The notes under the pieces: model-generated | Told to the model about the DNA's origin: nothing | Databases searched by the model: none | What the model saw: only the letters and a program-made list of their open reading frames with translations | Position numbers and translations under genes: made by a program | Shown: positions 46,669 through 56,812 of the stretch, piece after piece | Layout: every line of letters starts with the position of its first letter | Numbering within the stretch: the first letter of the stretch is position 1 | Assembly: GCF_964340395.1 (NCBI RefSeq) | Contig: NC_135567.1 | Location: forward strand, 7,202,399-7,266,398 | Direction of reading: 5' to 3' | Length of the DNA stretch: 64,000 nucleotides | Source of the DNA: Glandiceps talaboti | Lineage: Eukaryota; Hemichordata; Enteropneusta; Spengelidae

Positions 46669-49487
46669 AGCGACCTATCGGTCAGAATAGCTCCGCTGTT
46701 TTTTTTTTAATTTTATTTTTTATTTTGGTGACATGTAGAAGTGGTTCAGTTCTTCAGCTCTTTACTATGCAGTTTTGTTTTAGCGATGCAATAAAGTGGT
46801 TAGTGGTTTCATATGATGTCTCACTATAAAACACATTTTACACAGAAGTTGGTAATGTATTGTACTTTTATACCATAGTCACCATTTTATAACAAAAATT
46901 TACTGTTATGAAAAATTGCACAAAATCTCTGAAAAAAATGACTGGGAAATGCACACAACAACAAAAAAAAATTTCTAACAAATTTACCAAGTCAACAACA
47001 TTCAACTTGTACTAGTTGTAGTAGATATATATATAGGGAAGAAATGTATTAATCGCCATCTTAGTTTCCGTATGGCGACAATCCCCAACTACCCGAAAGA
47101 GAGTCATTTTCAGCCAACAGGGTTTGACACTGGAGTAAAAAAGTCACTATCCCACAGGACTAGTAAAATTGATAACGTAGTAGTCCTGCAAAAAAATTGG
47201 TGGTCCTATCTTTAAGTGCTTTCGCTTGTTCACTTAGGCTCTTCATCTCTCTTAGTTTTTGCTCTACTTCTAATTCACTTTTCCAAACCCCATATTTATT
47301 TCAAACCGTGTGTTGTAATTGAACTGTCTATTTCTTTGTAGTTGTTTGTGCATCATCAACTCCTTACTGTAATTTTATTCTCTTTTTCATGTTTTGGAAC
47401 TTCTTCTCTTTTTTTGTTGCTTTCTGTGAGTAGTTTGCCTTAATTGGAGGGGGGGAGTAATAAGATGTTATGTGGTCTTATTTCTAGCTTAAATACTACA
47501 TAACATTACTGGTACACATTGATCTAACTATTGCATTTTTAAAAGACAAAAAATTACCTTCCCATGGAGCAAGTCTTTATAGTGTTCTCCTTAGTGCATA
47601 TTAGAATGTATTTACAACATAAAAATAAATAAATTTGAAGGTTACCAGCAGTTACAGCAAAATTTTGTTACTAATTACATGTACAAGTCACCTCGTCTAT
47701 TTTCGTGTCTATGTACTTCCGGGTTGACATAAATGTTAAACGTGATAGTCGGCCCTATAATTACTAAGAAATGACAAAACCGTTCGCAAAATAAAGTTCA
47801 GGATTTTAATTTTTCAAACTGAATATCAATATCCACTACACATTCAATAACTGGTTTCGCGTATTTAGAAATGTGCCCCAAAACATGAACACGGAACACG
47901 GAACACGGAATCGTCTACACGGCACAAAAAATCCTACCTGAGGATGGGGCTAGTGTTACTAAGTTAGCAGTTTCATTGTAGGCTGTAAGTTGTACCGGTA
48001 AAAAAAACGATCATCACATCATGTAGGAAGTACAAAAACATAGAACACGTTGTTTTCTTGCTGAATAAACTCACTGAAATAACAACACGGTCAAATTGCG
48101 TCTTCGATTTTGACAGCCTCCATTGTTATGATTGAGCTTCACTTAGTTCCGTTGAACGTGGCCGGGCGAACGCTGACATCCAATTTGTACAGCGCTTTTA
48201 CAAAGGGAGCTCGTCAATTACCTACCAAATAATTAACTCAGAAACGTAGTTTAAATACTAACTGATCTAAAAATTACTGTTCAGAAAGACTATGCATCCG
48301 TACATAAATACGAATTCATGCGACAAAGATTTCAACTTTACTACTTGTTACAGTCTCACTAATACATCCATGGTCCAAGTAAGCCCCGATAGTACGTGAG
48401 AAAATCGTCTCAAACTAGCGATACAACTTTCAAAATATAACTTGACATGTTAGAGTTATACAATTCAAGACGGGTTTTCACTCGAAAACAACAATTCTGT
48501 GAATAATGACACTGAACGCAGCGATTTCTCGGACGATGTTACCACTGCACTGTAAGTAACGTATGGCTGACAACGACTTGCTTCTGGGTTAGTCCCTCCT
48601 GCATCCGGGTACTTGGGATTGTCGCCGTACGGAACTACCACATCGGTAATTTTGACGCTGTAATTTTGCCACCAATATTGATCGTACAAAAACAAAACTC
48701 CATAAATGAACCACAAAGTACTTTCCCTTTCAAAATGTGGTAATTTTAGAAAGAGTATTATCGTTTTTATTGACGACTGACTCTGTCAAAAATCGTTCGA
48801 TACACTTCAGTTCAGGCATGGAAGACTTCTCACAATGATAATGAGGTGCATATACTGGAATGAACCATTCTGTAGGAGGGGTGGAGAACTGGATTTGAAG
48901 TTTACAAACAAACCTTTTTCGAACAAATATTTGTCATTTGGGTGCACAATGCGTAGAATTAAGACTATAGCACATATTACATTGCTTGTTTGACGTCAAT
49001 AGTGTCTTTTGAAAAGTTGCACTTTACCTAAAGTCATGCTGACTGATTTCCAATATGGCGTCGGTCATTATGCTCATTAACATATTCATTTTTTTTTCAA
49101 ATTTCAAAAAAAAATCATAAAAAATAGAAGAGAAGACGTGCTGACTTGAAATTAACAAATCTAAGTAAGTTACCCCCTGTGCATCAACACACCAGATATC
49201 AAAGCAATCTGATTTTAAGTTTATGAGGAGTTGATGAAAATGTCATTTTTGGAAAAAAAATCATAAAAAATTGAAAATGGCACAGATCAACTTGGCATGA
49301 ACAAATCTGAATAGCCTCCCCCCAGGGAACATGCACACCAAATATCGAAGAATTCCGACTGTCACTTTCAGAGTAGAAAGTGAAAATATAAAAGTTTGAC
49401 GGACACCTATGATTCACTCTACTCTCTATACCTCAATACCCACCTATACCTAAAGCTACGCTTTCAGCTTTCGCTGACAGCGGAGCT
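46669..49487. mobile_element. About 2.8-kb insertion splitting the ATGCAAAC minisatellite
   Basis: The minisatellite is interrupted after TTTAAATA and resumes with AAAATGCAAAC. Near the ends are TAGCTCCGCTGT (about 46687-46698) and ACAGCGGAGCTA (about 49478-49489), complementary over about 12 bp, which could be terminal repeats. Inside, a CpG-richer zone (about 47680-48720) carries a minus-strand frame (48465-48716) with VVVPYGDNPKYPDAGG. An inverted ~30-bp match at about 47065-47095 encodes FPYGDNPQLPE on the plus strand. No transposase was recognised and the termini are not certain. Confidence 0.4.
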
Positions 49488-49610
49488 AAAAATGCAAACA
49501 CAATGAGATAAAAATGCAAACAAAATGAGAGGTTGAAATAAAAATGTGAACACAATTAGATAAAAATGGAGACAAAATGGGAGAATAAAATGAAAATGTA
49601 AACTAAAAAA
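49488..49610 (-). repeat. Remainder of the ATGCAAAC minisatellite
   Basis: About 100 bp continuing the array at 46113-46668 after the 2.8-kb insert. Confidence 0.7.
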
Positions 49611-49614
49611 AATA

Positions 49615-50812
49615 CCGCCAATGGCGTTGTAGCACAACTGTACAGTTTCTAATAGTTTATCCATATGCTAGTCCATGCTAACAATAAGTGGTCATTTGTT
49701 GAATAACTATCCAGTTGCCTAGCCAACCATGTTGCTATCTTTACGATATATGCTATCATTTGGCTGTTGCTATGGGCGTGGTCATGTTGTTAGATATATT
49801 TGCATACATTTTTGTATGTTTTTGTTCACTTGTGTATGAATTCCTGATAATATCTTTGCAATATTCGTGATTATTTGGCTGTTGCTATGGCGTGGTCTTG
49901 TTGCTAGGCATATTTACATACATTTTTTTGAATGTCTATTCAATTGTCTATTAATCACTTGTTATCTTTGCAATATATGTGATCATTTGGCTGTTGCTAT
50001 GGGTGTGGTCTTGTTGCTAGGCACATTTACATACGTTTTGAATGTTTATTCAATTGTCTATTAATTCCTGTTGTTATCTTTGTGAAATACACGACCATTT
50101 GGCTGTTGCTATGGGCGTGGTCATGGTTGCTAGGGTATTTGCAAACATTTTTTGAATGTTTACTCATTTGCCTACCAGATGATGTTGTTATTTGACCAAA
50201 ATATACTGCCATTTGGTTGTTGCTAAGGGTGTGGTCATGGTCGCTAGGGCCAATTTTGTCAAAATGGTTTGAAGAAAATCTGCATAATTACACTTTCAGA
50301 AACATCTCACCAAGTTTCAGACTCATTGACCAAGTACTTTTTGAGATATAAGTTTTTGACCAAAAATGAACATTTTTACACCTAATTTGCATATCACTCC
50401 TGGAATCATTGTATGTTTAATATTTCTTCGTCCATACATCCCTAGATACATTCCCATTAAATTTCAGCCCAATCTGCTCAGTACTTTTGGAATTATAGAT
50501 TTTTAACCTAAAAGACACATTTTTAGCCCCAATTTGCATATCACTGATGGAATCATCATGTCATGAACAAATCTTACTTTACATCCACTTAAGAATGTTC
50601 CCACCTAATTTCGCACCAATCTGCCCAGTACTTTCTGAGTTTAAGTTTTTTGACCAAAAACCACATTTTTTTACCCAAATCACACACCTGTGATGCGATC
50701 ATTTTGATTTTGAACAATTTCCCAACTAGACACCCAAGGTAATGGACCCACCAAATATAATGGCAATCGGTTCAGCGGTTTTTGACTTTAAGTTGTTTAC
50801 ACACACACACAT

Positions 50813-50887
<75 letters not shown>

Positions 50888-50947
50888 GACAGACAGACGC
50901 CGGGCGATCCCTATAGCACTACTGAACCTCAGTTCAGTTGTGCTAAT
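49615..50947 (+). mobile_element. Full-length copy (copy B) of the TAGCACAACTG repeat family
   Basis: Starts CCGCCAATGGCGTTGTAGCACAACTG and ends CAGTTGTGCTAATAATG, so TAGCACAACTG (49630) and CAGTTGTGCTA (ending 50945) are terminal inverted repeats. The interior has the same module order as copy A: TTGGCTGTTGCTATGGGC repeats, TTTGCATATCACTG repeats, then (CA)n and a short GACA run (about 50800-50899). Non-coding. Confidence 0.75.
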
Positions 50948-51383
50948 AATGTTAAGACAAGTGTTTTGGCATTAATCTCACCTCATAGTAGTGTCCATGG
51001 TAGTTTAGTACCTACATTTGGGTTTCTTTGTATAGTTCAGTGGTACATTGCAAATTCTATATCAATTATTTGATTGTTAATTGGATCACATTATTACATG
51101 AGCACAAGACACAGTGTGATCTGAAGGAAGCCATCACAGGTGAAATACATTAAAGTGAAATGTTAGATGTCAGACTGACAAAGGAATCTTTGTCTTTGCG
51201 TTAACACTGTTACTGTATTAAAATGAGCCATTTTGGGTCTATGTTGTGAATGTATTTCGGTAGTTAATTTGTATATTCCTTTTATAGTGGAAATAAGTGG
51301 AATTAACAAACTATAGTAAAAATCTAAATTAGATTTCGTCAAAGCTTTACAATGCCGTTGATTGATATTTGAAAAATGTTGTG
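50948..51383. other. No gene seen
   Basis: AT-rich DNA; no motif in the minus-strand frames. Confidence 0.5.
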
Positions 51384-51868
51384 CCAATGGCGTTGTACCA
51401 CAACTGTACAGATTTTGAAAATATTTATACACATGGATACAGTATAGGTATTGATTTTTACCCCTAACTTGCATATCACTGATTGGATCATCATGTCGTG
51501 AACACTTCTTAATTTAAACACCCTTAAGAATGTTCCCATCAAATTTCACACCGATCTGCCCAGTAGTTTTTTTATCCAAATCATACACCGGTGGTAAGAT
51601 CATTCTCATCTGAACAATTTCCCAACTATACACTCAAGTAAATACACCGAGTGGATTTGGACTTTAAGTTGTTCACACACATCCACATAGACAGACAGAC
51701 AGACAGACAGACACTTAGTGATGCCTATAGCACTACTGAACCTTATCAGTTCAGTTGTGCTAAAAAAAACATACATCCTCATAGCTTCTGACTTTAAGTT
51801 GTTCACACACACACACACACATTTCTCGATGCCTATAGCACTACTAAACCTAGTTCAGTTGTGCTAAA
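51384..51868 (+). mobile_element. Two internally deleted TAGCACAACTG-family copies (E and F)
   Basis: Copy E (about 51384-51765) begins GCCAATGGCGTTGTACCACAACTG, has lost the TTGGCTGTTGC modules, and ends CCTTATCAGTTCAGTTGTGCTA. Copy F (about 51783-51868) keeps only ACTTTAAGTTGTTCACACAC through AGTTCAGTTGTGCTA. The side-by-side tails suggest a tail duplication or nested insertion. Confidence 0.65.
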
Positions 51869-52700
51869 AAAACAAACATCATCAGCTTACCCCCCCCCCT
51901 CCCACCCACACCAACATTTGAAATCATACAGAGATCACTTCCATCATGCAGTCTCCAGCATTATGAATTCTACTTGTATCCAGCCCTATTTGAGTGGATA
52001 CCACACAAACTGTATCCATATCCTGTACTGGAACACAGTATCCAGTAGTGTAAATATTCCACGTTGAATTCTGGTGGAAACTGCACTGGAATTATTTAGG
52101 CTAGCTTCTATAACTGTATTCTGATGTTCCATCTCTATTGGAATACACTGTCTTTATTGTACATGGATTCTGGTAGTCTCCATTATGTATTGTGAAGAAT
52201 TCTACTGGATACTACCAGTATCCGTAATAGTATAAACCTCAATACACTATGTATGTATACTGGGCCAATTCACAAAGTGTAAGTAAGAATGAACAAATGT
52301 GAGACCTTGACCTTTGACCTTGAGGGTCAAGCATTAAATCAAGCCAATTTGTCTATCACAGACACATTGTATTTTCTGAGGGTTGTGTCTTCAACGAAGA
52401 CTAAAAGATAGTTTGCATTGGATAATATGGGGGTAGACACTTGAATGGGCTCTTTATTAGTTTTGAGTTATGCAGAAAATAATGTTTTTTAATTATCAAT
52501 ATTGTTGCCACTCAGTAAAAGTGATATGAGCTCCAAAAATAATGCTTGTGTATAGTTCTTTTCTTCAAGATTACTTGTAAACATGCTTTAAAAGAAATTG
52601 GCAATATGTAAATACCTAAATGTGTATATGATAGGCAGGACTTGTCTTGACTTTGATAATTGACCATGAAGGTGATTGCGATAAATGAATTGTCTTTTTA
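51869..52700. other. No gene seen; last part is intron DNA homologous to 35.65-35.73 kb
   Basis: A TGACCTTTGACCTTGAGG run lies near 52310. From about 52525 the sequence (AATAATGCTTGTGTATAGTTC, ATTACTTGTAAACATG) aligns with the intron next to exon 35914-36006. Confidence 0.5.
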
Positions 52701-52711
52701 ATTAAGATAGT

Positions 52712-53683
52712 CCTAACATTAACAATACCATTGTGATACTATCATAGGCCATTAACAATACCATTGTGATACTATCATAGGCCATTAACAATACCATTGT
52801 GATACTATCATAGGCCATTAACAATACCATTCTGATACTATCATAGGCCATTAACAATACCATTGTGATACTATCATAGGCCATTAACAATACCATTGTG
52901 ATACTATCATAGGCCATTAACAATACCATTGTGATACTATCATAGACCATTAACAATACCATTGTGATACTATCATAGGCCATTAACAATACCATTGTGA
53001 TACTATCATAGACCATTAACAATACCATTGTGATACTATCATAGACCATTAACAATACCATTGTGATACTATCATAGGCCATTAACAATACCATTGTGAT
53101 ACTATCATAGGCCATTAACAATACCATTGTGATACTATCATAGGCCATTAACAATACCATTGTGATACTATCATAGGCCATTAACAATACCATTGTGATA
53201 CTATCATAGACCATTAACAATACCATTGTGATACTATCATAGGCCATTAACAATACCATTGTGATACTATCATAGGCCATTAACAATACCATTGTGATAC
53301 TATCATAGACCATTAACAATACCATTGTGATACTATCATAGACCATTAACAATACCATTGTGATACTATCATAGGCCATTAACAATACCATTGTGATACT
53401 ATCATAGGCCATTAACAATACCATTGTGATACTATCATAGGCCATTAACAATACCATTGTGATACTATCATAGGCCATTAACAATACCATTGTGATACTA
53501 TCATAGACCATTAACAATACCATTGTGATACTATCATAGGCCATTAACAATACCATTGTGATACTATCATAGGCCATTAACAATACCATTGTGATACTAT
53601 CATAGGCCATTAACAATACCATTGTGATACTATCATAGGCCATTAACAATACCATTGTGATACTATCATAGGCCATTAACAAT
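52712..53683. repeat. 33-bp minisatellite, about 29 copies, in an ankyrin-gene intron
   Basis: The unit contains CATTAACAATACCATTGTGA and TACTATCATAGGC (or GAC). Near-identical copies alternate GGCCAT and GACCAT in irregular order. The last unit runs into ATATACTCATCGGATTTAG, which at the paralogous site (about 35733-35760) follows a single CCATTAACAAT. The 329-codon minus-strand frame (MAYDSITMVLL repeated) is a consequence of a stop-free 33-bp unit. Confidence 0.95.
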
Positions 53684-53862
53684 ATACTCATCGGATTTAG
53701 CGCTATGGCAAGGTGGTCATCCTATGAAAACATGTGAGTATTTACCTTATCAAATAAAAAAGTTATAGTCAAACACATTAAATGATAACACATTGGAATG
53801 GTTGACATGTACACATCATATAATTGATAAATAAGATATTAGCTAATCAAAACTCAACCTAC

Positions 53863-53961
53863 TTCTCCAACTGCATCTATTTTGGCACCAGCTTCCAGCA
53901 ACAATTTACAGATATCAAAATGTCCATTGTCAGCGGCATAATGTAGACTTGTCCTCTTGTA
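53863..53961 (-). CDS. Ankyrin-repeat exon (TSLHYAA type), phase 0, 33 codons
   Basis: On the minus strand, the acceptor ACAG (53962-53965) is followed by 99 bp (33 codons, phase 0) and donor GTAGGT (53857-53862). The product contains TSLHYAADNGHFDICKLLLE and AGAKIDAVGE. That is exactly one ankyrin repeat, with the canonical NGH turn, LLLEAGA and the loop to the next repeat. It is the most intact-looking exon of the set. Paralogue: 35914-36006, with alignable flanks. On the same strand the next exon seen is 43568-43657, an intron of about 10.2 kb away. No upstream exon was recognised in 54-64 kb. Confidence 0.85.
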
Positions 53962-54061
53962 CTGTAATTAAATAATTCAATACATATTACTCTTTCTGTT
54001 ATAATAATGTATCATATCAATAATTACGATTGTAATCTTATTGTGTAAACAAATAATACAT

Positions 54062-54448
54062 GTTTTGAATGTTTATTCATTTGTCTATTAATCCCTCTTG
54101 TTATCAGTGTGAAATACACCACTTTTTGGCTGTTGCTATGGGCGTGGTCATGGTTGCTAGGGATATTTGCATATATTTTTTGAATGTTTATTCAATTGCC
54201 TATTAATCCCTGTTATCATTACAACATCAGTGATCATTTGGCTGTTGCCATGGGCGGGGTCTTGTTGCTAGGCATATTTGCATACATTTTTCAACCGTTT
54301 GGCTGTTTCTAAGGGCGTGATCATGGTTGCTAGGGATATTTGGATACTGTCTATTAACTTCTATGCATCATAGCATGTATTTATTATTTTAGTTTAGTTT
54401 AGTTTAGTTTAGTTCAGTTCAGTTCAGTAAAAAAACTATATCGACAGT
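54062..54448 (+). mobile_element. 5' modules of a TAGCACAACTG-family copy (G), plus a minus-strand LINE-like tail
   Basis: About 54062-54345 has the TTGGCTGTTGCTATGGGC and GTGGTCATGGTTGCTAGGG modules. About 54350-54445 carries ATGCATCATAGCATGTATTTATTATTTT and (TTTAG)n. On the minus strand this reads as a tail ending in (CTAAA)n, and it recurs at 56308-56440. Confidence 0.55.
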
Positions 54449-54748
54449 TTGTATACGACTGAGACGATAAATCCATTCCTACTTGGTATACATTGCATAG
54501 CTCACCATTTGGTGCTATGTACAAGTCAGGCCGCCGAGAAAGTGCCGTATCTGAGGAAATACCAACAAAGTCTCACTGATATATACTATCACTTTTCAAG
54601 ATCAGCCGTACGCACTGAAACAGTGAAATCAATACAAGTTATCCTCAATGATCCCTGTCTGAAATACAAAGAAGTTCATGAAGTACGGTGGTTCTCCTTC
54701 TACTCTGCCCTTGAAACTATATATCACACGTATGGATCGCTCGTTACG
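54449..54748 (+). pseudogene. hAT-type transposase fragment (ZNF862-like C-terminal region)
   Basis: About 100 codons encode HCIAHHLVLCTSQAAEKVPY, LRKYQQSLTDIYYHFSRSAV, LKYKEVHEVRWFSFYSALE and YGSLVT. The CxAHxLxL...A followed by RW(L/F)S spacing is characteristic of the hAT transposase catalytic region as found in ZNF862/KIAA1586-like proteins. There is no ATG and neither the dimerisation domain nor the BED finger is present, so it is a fragment. The sequence immediately after it (from about 54752) is the 3' tail of the TAGCACAACTG repeat family. Confidence 0.7.
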
Positions 54749-54751
54749 TTG

Positions 54752-54795
54752 CCAGGCCTATAGCACTACTGAACCTTATCAGTTCAGTGCTAAAC
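54752..54795 (+). mobile_element. 3' tail of a TAGCACAACTG-family copy
   Basis: CTATAGCACTACTGAACCTT, then ATCAGTTCAGTGCTAAACACTG, matches the ends of the other copies. Together with the modules at 54062-54345 it brackets the hAT fragment. Confidence 0.65.
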
Positions 54796-56307
54796 ACTGA
54801 TATGTTATTTAGAATCAACAAAGGAATCATGGTATGTATTATACTGGTATATGAATGAGTATCAAATGATCAGTGGAAAAATGTTGATGTGGTTTATTAC
54901 TATTACACTATATGTATCATAACACAGATATACTTATGAACAGTCACTACTACAAAGACAATGGCAAGTACATTGAAGACTTATTTTAAGACATTTGCAT
55001 TGTCCACTCTGTTCCTCTCTATGTAGGATAAGCATTACTCTTTGGAGAAAGACCCTCCAGTGCTCTACCCTTCAGGGTCAAAGTTGAATTATCTGCATGT
55101 ATGATAGAGACATGCCTGGCTGAGTGTACACTCATACAGCAGGACTACAAATTGATATATGTGTTGCAACCAGTCATAGATGTTATGTCATTATATAATC
55201 TCTAGCTAAATCATCTGGCGTTACACTTAATCATGAAATGGAACTCTTTATATTGTGAAATTAGCTGTAATGACAATCAATTATCTGCCATCCCTTGAGA
55301 CATAGTTGTGCCATTCTATAGTTTCCCTTCCAAGATGCAAAATATAGCGTGGTGTAAACATTGGGTCTTTTTTGATAATTACATCTACACAAGATTTGAT
55401 GTAAATGTATAGTTTGACCAACTGCAAACATTAAAACTATTATCTTTTCCCAAGATGGTTGTGATGTATATTAAGTCTTTCACATTAGATCTATGAAATA
55501 ACTGTACAATGTAAAACCACATTGGGTATAGGAATGGTGATCACAGTCTCGTTATCATTATTTGGTATTAAGGCACTTCCATAATTTAAAAATAGTGTCA
55601 ATAAAATATTTTGTAGCACAACTAATCAAATGTATATATGGTTCAATTTGCATACATTAATCAAAGCAATTGAAAATATTGCTGGATAGCACATAATGAA
55701 ATGTTGAAATTAATTACCAAGCCTGTATGTGTAACCACCGTAAATACAGAATAAAAAACAGGAAATCGAATCTGACTGCCTAACACTCAACTCCAAAGCC
55801 GTGCTATAGTGCATAGGGTATATGGCAACACCCATGATGAAACATGGAAGTCATTAACTTGATGACCATTGGAAATAAAATTATGTATCGGTCAAAGGAT
55901 TCAGCTTCAGAATTGTTTTTGTCCAAAAAAACCCGCTCAGATTTTATGATTTACATACCACTGACACCATTTTGACAAGTTCAGTTATGAACAAATGAGC
56001 ATCAAATCCTGGCAGCCTTGTAGGTTATTTAGCCAAACATAATAACATAAGTTTATTCTTTTCATGTTTTATTGTAAAGGTAGGAGAAATATATATTTGA
56101 AATTGACTACAAACTGACTATCCAGATTAAAACTAATTTAACAATATATCTATCAGATTTAGCACTCTGGTAGATAACTAACTTTTAGAGAATTATATGC
56201 AATCATTAAAAAATCTATAAAATATGGGAGACCGGTTAGGACAGCAATTGTGACTTGGAAACTGTGGCTTGTAAAACTGTGACATCTTGACCATGAAACA
56301 TGATAAT
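54796..56307. other. No gene seen
   Basis: About 1.5 kb of AT-rich DNA with no open frame above background, no splice-flanked exon and no recognised repeat. Confidence 0.5.
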
Positions 56308-56460
56308 GTCTATTAACTTCTATGCATCATAGCATGGATTTATTATTGAGAAGAGTAAATAGGTTAGTTTAGTTTAGTTTAGTTTACTTTATTTCATTTC
56401 AGTAAAACAACAAGATCGACAGTACAGATATACAAATAAAAACTAGTACAAATTGTTGAA
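56308..56460 (-). mobile_element. LINE-like 3' end with (AAACT)n tail
   Basis: On the minus strand the sequence runs through TGTACTGTCGATCTTGTTGT, TTTACTGAAATGAAATAAAG (AATAAA signal), then (TAAAC)n, which is typical of a LINE 3' terminus. The matching segment at 54350-54448 is a second copy. Confidence 0.5.
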
Positions 56461-56812
56461 TTACTTGGATAACCCACAAAGTTAAAGACTTATTTCCATT
56501 GGGGTCCATACGAGAGCCGTCATTATTTAAGGCCGGGGGGAGGGGGTGTCGTAGGATTTGGACAATCCAAAACTTCAGTACCCCCCCCACCCTCCACCCA
56601 CCCCAGTGTCTATGTTTACTTCAATTCAATGTTAACAGCACATGTAACTTTTTTTCAGCTGTTCAGTTTTTAGCAGGTGGCATCAAATTGTAATTGCAAT
56701 TATATTGAAGATAGAAGCCCTCAGGTAGAAAACGTCCAGAATAAACCTATGAAGACCTTCATTATTGGAGATTAAGTACTGAAGAATATAAAACCTAGGA
56801 GACAGTGTGTCT
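56461..56812. other. No gene seen; C- and G-runs near 56532 and 56580
   Basis: Contains GCCGGGGGGAGGGGGTGTCG near 56532 and a C-run near 56581. No coding support. Confidence 0.5.

Noticed and set aside
52702-53691. 329-codon minus-strand frame of MAYDSITMVLL repeats
   Set aside because: It is a product of the 33-bp unit. The paralogous intron has only one partial unit, so this is intronic satellite and not a gene.
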